Shown here piece after piece: positions 47,472 to 56,926 of a stretch of 64,000 nucleotides of DNA. The position numbers and the translations under genes were made by a program. Where the stretch lies: the NCBI RefSeq assembly GCF_014635065.1, contig NZ_BMCG01000001.1, positions 496,001 through 560,000 on the forward strand. The letters run 5' to 3'. The stretch comes from Oxalicibacterium flavum (GTDB lineage: Bacteria; Pseudomonadota; Gammaproteobacteria; Burkholderiales; Burkholderiaceae_D). Positions within the stretch are counted from its first letter, which is position 1. Every line of letters begins with the position of its first letter. The notes below the pieces were generated by a model, which worked only from the letters and a program-made list of their open reading frames with translations, ran no database searches and was not told the origin of the DNA.

Positions 47472-48857
47472 TCAGGAATGGTAGGCCGATTCGCCGTGGC
47501 TGGTGATGTCCAGACCTTCGCGTTCCGCTTCGTCGGAGACGCGCAGACCGATGACCATGTCGACCAGCTTGTAGGCCACGAAGGACACCACGCCGGACCA
47601 CACCAGGGTGATCGCCACGCCCTTGAGCTGGATCAGCACTTGATGGGCCATGTTGAAGTCTTCCGCACCGGTACCGCCCAGCGAGGGAGCAGCCAGCACG
47701 CCGGTCAGGATGGCGCCGACGATACCGCCAACGCCGTGGACGCCGAACACGTCGAACGCGTCATCCGCACCCAGCATGCGCTTGAGGCCACCGACACCCC
47801 ACAGGCAGACCACGCCGGCGATCAGGCCCAGCACGATCGAACCCATCGGACCGACGAAACCGGCAGCAGGCGTGACCGCCACCAGACCGGCAACCGCACC
47901 GGAAGCCGCGCCCAGCATCGAGCCCTTGCCCTTGAGCATGGATTCGGCAGCGATCCACGACACCGCGGCAGCGCCGGTTGCCAGGATGGTGTTGATGAAG
48001 GCCAGGCCTGCACCGCCGCCAGCACTCAGCGCCGAACCGGCGTTGAAACCGAACCAGCCGACCCACAGCAGCGAAGCACCGATCATGGTCATGACCAGCG
48101 AGTGCGGCGGCATGGCTTCCTTGCCGAAACCGACACGCTTGCCAACCATGTAGGCGCCCACCAGACCGGCCACACCGGCGTTGATGTGAACCACGGTACC
48201 GCCGGCGAAGTCGAGCGCGCCGTCTTCAAACAGCAGGCCGCCTGCAGCCCAGACCATGTGTGCCATCGGGATGTAGCTGAAGGTGAACCACAGCACGGCG
48301 AAGGCGATCACGGCAGCAAACTTCATGCGCTCGGCGAACGAACCGACGATCAGCGCGCAGGTGATGGCGGCAAAGGTCGATTGGAAGGCAACGAACACGT
48401 ATTCCGGAATCGTGCCGGACAGCGTGTCGGGCGTGATGCCGCTCAGGAACAGCTTGTCGAAGGTGCCGTAGAACGAACCGCCGCCGGCGAACACCAGGCT
48501 GTAGCCGTAGATCACCCACAGGATCGGGATCAGCGAGAACAGCATGAATACCTGCATCAGCACAGACAGCATGTTCTTGGAACGGCCGAGGCCGCCATAG
48601 AACAGCGCCAGGCCAGGCACGATCATCAGGATGACCAGCATGGTCGAGGTCAGCATCCAGGCGGTATCGCCCGCGCTCAGGACCGGCTCTGCCTCTGCGG
48701 CAGCCGGTGCTTCGGCGGCAGGCGCTTCCGTCACGGTCACCACGGTTTCGGCAGCCGGCGCCGTGCCTTCCTGCGCGAACGCAGGCGTGCCCACACCCAT
48801 TGCCATCAACAAGGCTCCCATTGCCAGAGCACTTGCGAACAGTTTCTTGATACTCAT
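47472..48857 (-). CDS. amtB: Ammonium transporter AmtB
   Basis: 461 residues. A cleaved signal peptide (ending AFAQ, about residue 28) and a 40-residue Ala/Glu-rich leader precede eleven membrane segments. The ammonium-channel signature includes FYGGLGRSKN near 90 and the two pore histidines in DFAGGTVVHINAG and FDVFGVHGVGG. GlnK binding blocks the channel. AAGGGG precedes the ATG. It follows glnK after 10 bases. Confidence 0.96.
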   Translation of the reverse strand: MSIKKLFASALAMGALLMAMGVGTPAFAQEGTAPAAETVVTVTEAPAAEAPAAAEAEPVLSAGDTAWMLTSTMLVILMIVPGLALFYGGLGRSKNMLSVLMQVFMLFSLIPILWVIYGYSLVFAGGGSFYGTFDKLFLSGITPDTLSGTIPEYVFVAFQSTFAAITCALIVGSFAERMKFAAVIAFAVLWFTFSYIPMAHMVWAAGGLLFEDGALDFAGGTVVHINAGVAGLVGAYMVGKRVGFGKEAMPPHSLVMTMIGASLLWVGWFGFNAGSALSAGGGAGLAFINTILATGAAAVSWIAAESMLKGKGSMLGAASGAVAGLVAVTPAAGFVGPMGSIVLGLIAGVVCLWGVGGLKRMLGADDAFDVFGVHGVGGIVGAILTGVLAAPSLGGTGAEDFNMAHQVLIQLKGVAITLVWSGVVSFVAYKLVDMVIGLRVSDEAEREGLDITSHGESAYHS

Positions 48858-48867
48858 TGTTATCCCC

Positions 48868-49963
<1,096 letters not shown>

Positions 49964-50024
49964 GATATTCCCTTTAAGGTTGAAAGTAGAAACCAAATAT
50001 TGGTTGTCCTCGATCACCCATTTA

Positions 50025-50040
50025 GCAGAACTCATGCCAG
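50025..50040 (-). promoter_or_regulatory. Sigma-54 promoter for torF-glnK-amtB
   Basis: On the minus strand TGGCATG-AGTT-CTGCT matches the consensus TGGCACG-N4-TTGCW at ten of twelve defined positions, and the essential GG and GC are 10 bases apart. It would start transcription near 50014, about 50 bases before the torF ATG. Confidence 0.8.
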
Positions 50041-50151
50041 CTTTTTCCCGCAGGATGTATTATCGTTTTTATCAGTAACCGCCGTTCCCGTCTCTGCATC
50101 TTCGTGCGGGCACGTTCGATACGCACCTTTCATGCGCAATCCACTGCGGAA

Positions 50152-50168
50152 TGCACAATATTGGTGCG
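50152..50168 (-). promoter_or_regulatory. NtrC-type enhancer site
   Basis: TGCAC-AATATTG-GTGC has the GCAC-N7-GTGC dyad of NtrC sites and differs little from the well known glnA enhancer. It lies about 130 bases upstream of the sigma-54 element, a normal enhancer distance. A weaker second dyad (GCAC-N7-ACGC) lies at 50110-50124. Confidence 0.75.
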
Positions 50169-50197
50169 AAAACAGTGCATTTTTATAAGAGGTCGCC

Positions 50198-50443
50198 ATG
50201 GATAAGTCCAATTTTATTAACGATATGCAAAACCGTATCAACCAGGTACTCGAAAATTCACCAGCAAAGGACATCGAGAAGAATCTGAAAGCGATGATGA
50301 CGCAGGGATTCTCCAAACTGGACCTGGTCACGCGCGAGGAATTCGATATCCAGGCGCAGGTGCTGGCCAATACGCGCGCCAAACTCGAAGCGCTGGAGGC
50401 ACAGGTCGCCATCCTGGAAGCCCAGGCCAAGGACAAGGCCTGA
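50198..50443 (+). CDS. ubiK: UbiK-family ubiquinone biosynthesis accessory factor
   Basis: 81 residues, mostly helical, with a C-terminal coiled coil (LANTRAKLEALEAQVAILEAQ, about 57-77). It matches the BMFP/YqiC family; UbiK binds lipids and UbiJ and helps the aerobic ubiquinone hydroxylation complex. AAGAGG lies upstream of the ATG. It is divergent from torF and shares that regulatory region; the NtrC-type site ends 30 bases before its start. Confidence 0.9.
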   Translation: MDKSNFINDMQNRINQVLENSPAKDIEKNLKAMMTQGFSKLDLVTREEFDIQAQVLANTRAKLEALEAQVAILEAQAKDKA

Positions 50444-50596
50444 TCCACACCATGCCGGGCTGACAAGGCTGCGTGTGCCAAATGCAGCCTGACAAAGAGG
50501 GAGGCCGTCGATGCGAACCGGCGACGAAGAATACTTCCGCACCTGCGTGGCCCAGGAACGTAGGCTCGCGCACCTGCTCGGCCATGCCATCACAAC

Positions 50597-50872
50597 ATGG
50601 AAGAGCTGCACGACAGCGCAGGCGTGCTGTGGGACGGCAATCAACCCCTGCCGCAATGGACGCGCCAATGGGAGGCGTGCGGCCCGCTCCTGGCACAATA
50701 CAGACTGACGATCGATTACGGCCGGGATGCCAAGGCGCCGCAGGATACCGTCATCACGGTCGGCGGCGCCACGGTCCATTGCAGCGACCATCCTTCCGCC
50801 GACCATGCCCTGCGTCATGCGATCGTCAAGGCAGTCATCCAGCACATCGAGCACGAACAGCATCACCCGTAA
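50597..50872 (+). CDS. Hypothetical small protein
   Basis: 91 residues, not recognised. It has no signal peptide or membrane segment. The middle reads DTVITVGGATVHCSDHPSADHALRHAIVKAVIQHIEHEQ, with many His near the C-terminus. It lies in the gap between ubiK and comM, in the same direction, ending 37 bases before comM. No clear ribosome site precedes its ATG, so the gene call is tentative; the composition is consistent with coding. Confidence 0.5.
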   Translation: MEELHDSAGVLWDGNQPLPQWTRQWEACGPLLAQYRLTIDYGRDAKAPQDTVITVGGATVHCSDHPSADHALRHAIVKAVIQHIEHEQHHP

Positions 50873-50909
50873 CGACCGCCGCACACCCATAAAAACAAAA
50901 GGGAGCGCA

Positions 50910-52427
50910 ATGAGTCTTGCCGTGTTAACCAGCCGGGCACTGGCCGGCATGCAGGCGCCTGAAGTCATGGTGGAGGTCCATCTCGCCAACGGCCTGCCTT
51001 CGTTCACCATCGTCGGCCTGCCCGAGACCGAGGTCAAGGAAGCGCGCGACCGCGTGCGTGCCGCGCTGCAGAACGCGGGCTTCGAGTTTCCGACACGGCG
51101 CATCACGGTCAACCTCGCGCCAGCCGATCTGCCCAAGGAATCCGGCCGCTTCGACCTGCCGATCGCGCTCGGCATTCTCGCCGCCTCGGGCCAGATGCCG
51201 GCCGACACGCTGGCGCAATACGAATTCGCGGGGGAATTGTCGCTGTCGGGCGAACTGCGCCCGATCCGCGGCGCGCTGGCGATGACCTTCGCCATGCAGC
51301 GCGCGCAAACGACGCCCGCCCGCGCCTTCATCCTGCCGCGCGCCAATGCCGACGAAGCCGCCCTGGTCGGCAATGTCGCCATCCTGCCGGCCGACTCGCT
51401 GCTGCAGGTCGTCGCGCATTTCGCCGCGCACGATGCCGACGCGCGTCTTGTCGCACATGTCCCGCAGGCCGATGCGACACAGCCCGTCTATCCGGACCTG
51501 GCCGACGTCAAGGGCCAGGCGCAGGTCAAGCGCGCGCTCGAGGTGGCGGCAGCCGGCGCGCACAGTGTGTTGATGGTCGGTCCGCCCGGCACCGGCAAAT
51601 CCATGCTGGCAGCGCGCTTCGCCGGCATCCTGCCACCGATGACGGATACCGAGGCGCTCGAATCGGCCGCCGTGCAATCGCTGACCAATGGTTTCAGCGC
51701 CAGCCGCTGGCGCATGCGTCCGTACCGCGCGCCGCATCACACGGCCTCCGGCGTGGCGCTGGTCGGCGGTGGCGGCACGCCGCGCCCCGGCGAAATCTCG
51801 CTCGCGCATCACGGCGTGCTTTTTCTTGATGAATTGCCGGAGTTCCAACGCTCCGTGCTCGAAGTGCTGCGCGAACCGCTGGAGTCGGGCCGCATCACGA
51901 TCTCGCGCGCCGCCCGGCAGGCCGATTTTCCGGCACGCTTCCAGTTGATCGCGGCGATGAATCCGTGCCCGTGCGGCTACCTTGGCCATGCTTCCGGAAA
52001 ATGCCGCTGCACGCCCGACCAGGTCGCGCGCTACCAGGGAAAGATTTCGGGACCGCTGCTCGACCGCATCGACCTGCAGATTCAGGTCGGCGCCTTGCCG
52101 CATGAGGAACTGCTCGACGGCACGCCTGGCGAAAGCTCTGCGGATATTGCGCAGCGTGTGGCGCGCGCCGCACTGCTGCAACATGCGCGACAAGGTAAAC
52201 GCAACAATCTTCTGTCAGGCAACGAAATCGAGACGCATTGCCGGCCCGATGCGGCCGGCGAACAGTTGCTACGCACCGCCATGAGCAAGCTGAACTGGTC
52301 GGCGCGCGCCTATCATCGCGTGCTCAAGGTCGCGCGCACGATTGCCGATCTTGCGCAGGCAAGCCGCATCGAACAGCCGCATGTGGCAGAGGCGATCCAG
52401 TACCGACGCGCGATGCGGGATCAGTAA
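50910..52427 (+). CDS. comM: YifB-family Mg-chelatase-like AAA+ ATPase (ComM)
   Basis: 505 residues. The N-domain starts SLAVLTSRALAGMQAPEVMVEVHLA. An AAA+ core follows with Walker A GPPGTGKS (about 218-225) and Walker B FLDELPEF, then a C-terminal lid with CPCGYLGH and a zinc-like Cys pattern. ComM is a branch-migrating helicase that aids natural transformation in some bacteria. GGGAG precedes the ATG. Length and layout fit the family; competence itself is not shown here. Confidence 0.93.
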   Translation: MSLAVLTSRALAGMQAPEVMVEVHLANGLPSFTIVGLPETEVKEARDRVRAALQNAGFEFPTRRITVNLAPADLPKESGRFDLPIALGILAASGQMPADTLAQYEFAGELSLSGELRPIRGALAMTFAMQRAQTTPARAFILPRANADEAALVGNVAILPADSLLQVVAHFAAHDADARLVAHVPQADATQPVYPDLADVKGQAQVKRALEVAAAGAHSVLMVGPPGTGKSMLAARFAGILPPMTDTEALESAAVQSLTNGFSASRWRMRPYRAPHHTASGVALVGGGGTPRPGEISLAHHGVLFLDELPEFQRSVLEVLREPLESGRITISRAARQADFPARFQLIAAMNPCPCGYLGHASGKCRCTPDQVARYQGKISGPLLDRIDLQIQVGALPHEELLDGTPGESSADIAQRVARAALLQHARQGKRNNLLSGNEIETHCRPDAAGEQLLRTAMSKLNWSARAYHRVLKVARTIADLAQASRIEQPHVAEAIQYRRAMRDQ

Positions 52428-52473
52428 GCTAAGCGCGAAACAGGAAAACGATCGTTCCGCACCGGTTCCGCCC

Positions 52474-52761
52474 TCATGGCGATTCGGCTATTTCCGCCCG
52501 GCCTTTCGGATAGGGATGCAGGCAATAGACCGTCCCCTTCTGTGCATTCATGTGCGGCTGCGGATACGTGCCTTCGATGCGGTAGAAAATGGCCTTGGAA
52601 AAGACCACGCGCTCGCCAACTGCATGCGCATCCTTCAGTGCACTTTTCTTGAGGCAGGCCTTTTCGGTGCGTTCGTACAGGGCCTGCCATGCGGCGTCCG
52701 AGGAAGCAAAGGCCGAAGCAGACGCCAGCAGCAATGCAAACAGGGAAAAACGTTTTTTCAT
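52474..52761 (-). CDS. Hypothetical secreted protein
   Basis: 95 residues. A signal peptide (MKKRFSLFALLLASASAFA) is followed by a mature part of about 75 residues with two cysteines (in KACLKK and VYCLHP) that could form a disulfide. GAGGAG six bases before the ATG at 52761 supports the start. I do not recognise the family. It lies between comM (convergent) and the nuclease gene. Confidence 0.75.
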   Translation of the reverse strand: MKKRFSLFALLLASASAFASSDAAWQALYERTEKACLKKSALKDAHAVGERVVFSKAIFYRIEGTYPQPHMNAQKGTVYCLHPYPKGRAEIAESP

Positions 52762-52840
52762 GATGCGCTCCTCAACCGATACGACATAGCCGCAATGAAT
52801 GATGGAGCAGGCGAATCGTGCGAAGTTCCTGCCTGCGGCA

Positions 52841-53626
52841 TCAGGAAAACCGGTCCGCATCGAAAGCCAGCCGGTTCCAGGTCACACCCAGATGCACATC
52901 CGTTTTCAATGCGACCAGTTGCCGCGACACTGCCAGTTGCCCGGCATCCCGACGCAGGCGCTCGCCCATCGCATCTTTCAGGATGCCGGCACCGGCCATG
53001 ATGCGCTCGATGCTGCCGTAATTCTGCAGCAGGCGTGCCGCCGTCTTGACGCCGACCTTTTCCACGCCCGGAATGCCGTCGGCGGCATCGCCGGTCAACG
53101 CGAGCAGATCGGCAAGCATTGCGGGCGGCACGCCGAATTTCTCCTCGACCCACGCAGCATCGTGCCACTCGTTGCGAAAATGATCCCACAGCAACGCGCC
53201 ATTCGCGATCAGCACATGCAGGTCCTTGTCGGTCGAGGCCACGATCGCCTCGCCGCGTCCCTCGTCCAGCCAGCGCAGCACGCAGGTGGCGATCGCATCG
53301 TCCGCCTCCACCTGCGGCACGCTGACCACCTGCATGCCCCACTCGGCCAGCCGCGCATGAAAGTCGATCAACCCGTCGCGCAGCGCCGCCGGCATTTCCT
53401 CGCGATGTTCGCGATAGCGCGGGTAGAGCGCGTGCCGCCACGTCGGACCGCCGTGATCGAAAGCGGCCAGCACGTGCGTGGGCCGATGCGTGACCAACAG
53501 CTTGCGAAAGGAAGACAGCGAGTGGCGCAGGGCGGTCTCGGCCTTCAGCACCGGATCGGTTTCGGCATTGGCCTCGTAAACGCGGCGCACGATGTTGAGG
53601 CCGTCGATCGCGAGCAGTTTTCCCAT
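52841..53626 (-). CDS. xni: 5'-3' exonuclease/flap endonuclease, Xni type
   Basis: 261 residues of the FEN family, like the N-terminal nuclease domain of DNA polymerase I. Metal-binding acidic patches are visible: LAIDGLNIVRR, FDHGG, QVEADDAIA, STDKDL and TGDAADGIPG (helix-hairpin-helix follows in VEKVGVKTAARLL). It probably processes flaps in replication or repair. It is divergent from the lipoprotein gene at 53739. Confidence 0.92.
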   Translation of the reverse strand: MGKLLAIDGLNIVRRVYEANAETDPVLKAETALRHSLSSFRKLLVTHRPTHVLAAFDHGGPTWRHALYPRYREHREEMPAALRDGLIDFHARLAEWGMQVVSVPQVEADDAIATCVLRWLDEGRGEAIVASTDKDLHVLIANGALLWDHFRNEWHDAAWVEEKFGVPPAMLADLLALTGDAADGIPGVEKVGVKTAARLLQNYGSIERIMAGAGILKDAMGERLRRDAGQLAVSRQLVALKTDVHLGVTWNRLAFDADRFS

Positions 53627-53738
53627 CCGTGCTGTCCTGACTGGTGAAATGACAATAGATCGATTTTACGCGCCCTGCCGCCTGCCGCAAGATGGAACGC
53701 CGGGTGTACCATGCAGCATCTCACCGGGAGTTCTCCGC

Positions 53739-54290
53739 ATGCGACCGTTCCTGCCTTGCCGAAGCCTGCTGTACGCCGCGCTGGCACTGACGCTCGCTGC
53801 CTGTACGCCTGCACTGGACTGGCGTGAAGTGCGCAGCGATGACGGCGGCTACGCGATCCTCATGCCCGCGCGGCCGGCCACTGCATCGCGCACCATCGAC
53901 CTCGATGGCCTGGCCGTCGCCATGACCATGACGGGCGCAGAAGTCGACGGCGTCGCATTCGCGGTCGGCACCGCCGAACTGCCGAACGCGGCGGCAGCCC
54001 ACCAGGCCCTGGCCGCCATGCAGGAAGCATTGGTGCGCAACATGCACGGCGCCGTTACGGCCGACAGGACACTGGCGGTGCCGCGCGGCACGCAAGGTGG
54101 CGCAATGGTAGTGCGTGAAATCCATGCGAACGGCCCTGCTTCTCCGGCCACGCATGGCCAGGCACGCACCATGCGTGTGCGGCTGACAGCCGTCGAGCAA
54201 CGCGTCTATCAGATTCTGATCAGCGGTCCCCAAAACCATATCGACGACGACATGGCCACTATCTATTTCTCTTCCTTCCGGTTGAACTGA
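53739..54290 (+). CDS. Hypothetical lipoprotein
   Basis: 183 residues with a lipoprotein signal ending LAACTP (Cys about 24). The mature part has a beta-rich pattern (DGGYAILMPARP, then AMTMTGAEVDGVAFAVGTAE) and no recognised domain. GGGAG precedes the ATG at 53739. It is probably located in the inner or outer membrane. It shares a short promoter region with divergent xni. Confidence 0.8.
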   Translation: MRPFLPCRSLLYAALALTLAACTPALDWREVRSDDGGYAILMPARPATASRTIDLDGLAVAMTMTGAEVDGVAFAVGTAELPNAAAAHQALAAMQEALVRNMHGAVTADRTLAVPRGTQGGAMVVREIHANGPASPATHGQARTMRVRLTAVEQRVYQILISGPQNHIDDDMATIYFSSFRLN

Positions 54291-54462
54291 GCACACCGTC
54301 TTGCTGTCCATCATGCATGCTCCGCCGGCAGGCAAATGCGACATTTCCCCGCCTGCGGCAATGCCTGATTGCCATGCGCGAGAAGGAAAAAGACAGCGCT
54401 GTTGCGCACCGACAAAATCGTGCTATCGTTTCAGCACACCTAACAAGAAAAGGAGGCCGCCC

Positions 54463-54822
54463 ATGTTAGTCACTTTCAAATCCAGGGCCAGCGCGGAAGT
54501 TCTGATGTACGAAGAACATGCGAACCGGATTCTCGATCTCCTGCACAAAGATCACAAACAGGGTGTCATCACCGCCGGGGAAACCGCCGCCGCCATCAAG
54601 ATTCTCGAAGCGGAAATCAGCACGCTCAAGGCCAAGGAAATTCACGCCACCTCCGAAGCCATCGAACGCGACGTGGTTGCCCATCACAACGAAAACGGCG
54701 ACGACAACGAGCATGAACAACTCGAAACCGTCAGTTTTTCCTCGCGCGCCTATCCGCTGCTGGAAATGCTGCGCGCAGCCAACAAGGAAAACCGCGATGT
54801 CCTGTGGGGCGTCCTTCCATGA
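54463..54822 (+). CDS. DUF1840 family protein
   Basis: 119 residues: an N-terminal half of short strands and a helix (MLVTFKSRASAEVLMYEEHANRIL), an acidic, His/Asn/Asp-rich middle stretch and a helical end (SFSSRAYPLLEMLRAANKEN). This is the DUF1840 pattern, seen mainly in betaproteobacteria; function unknown. AGGAGG eight bases upstream sets the start. A terminator follows. Confidence 0.85.
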   Translation: MLVTFKSRASAEVLMYEEHANRILDLLHKDHKQGVITAGETAAAIKILEAEISTLKAKEIHATSEAIERDVVAHHNENGDDNEHEQLETVSFSSRAYPLLEMLRAANKENRDVLWGVLP

Positions 54823-54843
54823 TTCGATCGCCAGTTCCCGTTC

Positions 54844-54875
54844 AACGGCACGCCATGCGCGTGCCGTTTGTTTTT
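54844..54875 (+). terminator. Terminator after DUF1840 gene
   Basis: AACGGCACGC (54844-54853) pairs perfectly with GCGTGCCGTT (54859-54868) around a 5-base loop; TGTTTTT follows. It is 22 bases past the stop codon. Confidence 0.85.
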
Positions 54876-54985
54876 CAGCGCCATCCTCGGCTTCTCAGCT
54901 TTGGCCGCTACAATGACGGTCCGAATGTTTCGTACGGTCGCCGGCATGCATTGCCGTCAGGCCGTGCCTCTTTGCCCGATTTCCC

Positions 54986-56302
54986 TTGAGTAAGCCAAAC
55001 CTCCCTCCCGACTCCCTCGCCTTCAGCCTGCACGGCGCCGCACAAGCCATCGCGGCTGTCGGGCGCGGCGTGGCACTGCCGCAGGCACTGATCAAGGTAT
55101 GGGCGCAATGTTCCGCCTCGCCGCAGGCGCGCGGCGCGATCCAGGACCTGTCCTACCACGCCATGCGCAACATGGGGCGAGCCGAAGCCCTGCTCAACGC
55201 CATGACCACGCGGCAGACCGAGCCGGCCGAGCTGCATGGCCTCATCTGCTGCGCACTGGGCCTCTTGTCCGATCCGGCAGAGCAGGGCGAACACGCGCGC
55301 TATCCCGCCTTCACGCTGGTGGATCAGGCGGTTGCCGCGGCAGCAGGCGATCCCAGGCTTGCGCATGCCAAGGGCATGGTCAATGCCATCCTGCGCCGCT
55401 TTCTGCGCGAACGCGAAGAATTGATGAAACGCGCGGCCGGCACGCAGATGGCACGCTGGAATTATCCGAACTGGTGGATAGACCGCATGCGTTCGGCCTA
55501 TCCGCAGGACTGGGAAGCCATACTGGAAGCCGGCAACCGGACGCCGCCGCTGACATTGCGCGTCAATCGACGCAGGATCGCCGTCGAGAAGTATCTGGCC
55601 GACCTGGCCGCACAAGATATCGCGGCGACGCGCATCGGCGAGGATGCCGTCCGCCTGGCGCAAGCCGTGCCGGTCGGCCAGATTCCGGGGTTCGCGGACG
55701 GCCTGGTTTCGGTACAGGATGCGGCAGCGCAATTCGCAGCCGGCCTGCTCGATGTGCAGGACGGCATGCGCGTGCTCGATGCCTGCGCCGCACCCGGCGG
55801 CAAGACCTGCCATATCCTGGAGCAGGCGCAGGTTGATCTGCTGGCGCTCGATCACGATGCGCAACGGCTCAAGCGCATCGACGAAAACCTGCAGCGCCTG
55901 CAACTGCCGGCCACGTTGCGGCAGGGCGATGCAGGCAAAACGGACTGGTGGGATGGACGGCATTTCGACCGCATCCTGGCCGATGTCCCTTGTACCGCCT
56001 CGGGCATCGTGCGGCGCCACCCGGACATTCGCTGGCTGCGGCGCAAGGGCGATACAACACAATTGGCCGCCATTTCGGCCGGAATTCTCGACAACCTTTG
56101 GCAGATGCTCGAGCCGAATGGTAAATTGCTGTTTGTGACATGTTCGTTGTGGCCGCAGGAATCGGAGGCGCAGGCCGCAGCCTTCGCGCAGCGCCACGGC
56201 GCGTTGCGGCTGCCGGCGCCAGGACAATTGCTGCCGACCGCGACCGACGGACGCGACCACGACGGCTTGTTCTATGCACTGTTCCAGAAGCCTGCCGCAT
56301 GA
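54986..56302 (+). CDS. rsmB: 16S rRNA (cytosine-967 C5)-methyltransferase RsmB
   Basis: 438 residues. A NusB-like N-domain (about 1-150) precedes a SAM-methyltransferase domain with ACAAPGGKTCHILE (about 263-276) and the two catalytic cysteines in PCTASGI and TCSLWPQE. It methylates C967 of 16S rRNA. The start appears to be TTG at 54986, as no ATG precedes the NusB domain; the ribosome site is weak. It leads rsmB-DUF4390-ntrY-ntrX. Confidence 0.93.
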   Translation: MSKPNLPPDSLAFSLHGAAQAIAAVGRGVALPQALIKVWAQCSASPQARGAIQDLSYHAMRNMGRAEALLNAMTTRQTEPAELHGLICCALGLLSDPAEQGEHARYPAFTLVDQAVAAAAGDPRLAHAKGMVNAILRRFLREREELMKRAAGTQMARWNYPNWWIDRMRSAYPQDWEAILEAGNRTPPLTLRVNRRRIAVEKYLADLAAQDIAATRIGEDAVRLAQAVPVGQIPGFADGLVSVQDAAAQFAAGLLDVQDGMRVLDACAAPGGKTCHILEQAQVDLLALDHDAQRLKRIDENLQRLQLPATLRQGDAGKTDWWDGRHFDRILADVPCTASGIVRRHPDIRWLRRKGDTTQLAAISAGILDNLWQMLEPNGKLLFVTCSLWPQESEAQAAAFAQRHGALRLPAPGQLLPTATDGRDHDGLFYALFQKPAA

Positions 56303-56349
56303 ATCCCTGACCGACCAATCCATTCCGGCGACCACCTGCCGCAACACGC

Positions 56350-56925
56350 GTGAACAGAAAACGAATCTCTGGCTTCTTCTGGCTGATCAGCATCGTGCTG
56401 CTTGCATTCTCGCTTCATCTTCCCGCCGCGCATGCGGAAGGCATCGAGGTAAGCGAAGCGCATCTCGAACATTCGGAAGAAGGCTATCGTCTTTCTGCCA
56501 GCTACGCGCTGGATCTCAACCGCGGTCTCGAGGATGCGCTGAACCGCGGCATCCCGCTCTACTTCACGACCGAGATCGAGATCGTGCGGCCGCGCTGGTA
56601 CTGGTTCGACGCCAAGGACGTGGTGCGCAGCCAGACCATCCGCATCTCGTACAACCTGCTGACACGGCAGTACTACGCCGCCATGACCGGCCGCATCCAC
56701 CAGAGCTTTGCCACGCTCGACGATGCGCTGTCGATGGTGCGCCGCCCCAACCGCTGGGTGATCGCCAGCAACGACGAACTCAAGCCGGGCCAGAGCTACG
56801 ACGTCAGCGTGCGCATGCAGCTCGACGTCGCCCAGCTGCCCAAGCCGTTCCAGGTGCATGCAATGAACAGCAGCGACTGGAAGCTGGCTTCCGACTGGTA
56901 CCGTTTCTCCTTCACGGCGGACTGA
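56350..56925 (+). CDS. DUF4390 secreted protein
   Basis: 191 residues with a signal peptide (ending AAHA, about residue 29) and a beta-rich periplasmic domain, including IEIVRPRWYWFDAKDVVRS near 77-96, of the DUF4390 family. Function unknown; it nearly always precedes an ntrY-like kinase gene in betaproteobacteria, which hints at a role in sensing. It starts with GTG; ntrY begins one base after its stop. Confidence 0.85.
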   Translation: MNRKRISGFFWLISIVLLAFSLHLPAAHAEGIEVSEAHLEHSEEGYRLSASYALDLNRGLEDALNRGIPLYFTTEIEIVRPRWYWFDAKDVVRSQTIRISYNLLTRQYYAAMTGRIHQSFATLDDALSMVRRPNRWVIASNDELKPGQSYDVSVRMQLDVAQLPKPFQVHAMNSSDWKLASDWYRFSFTAD

Positions 56926-56926
56926 C

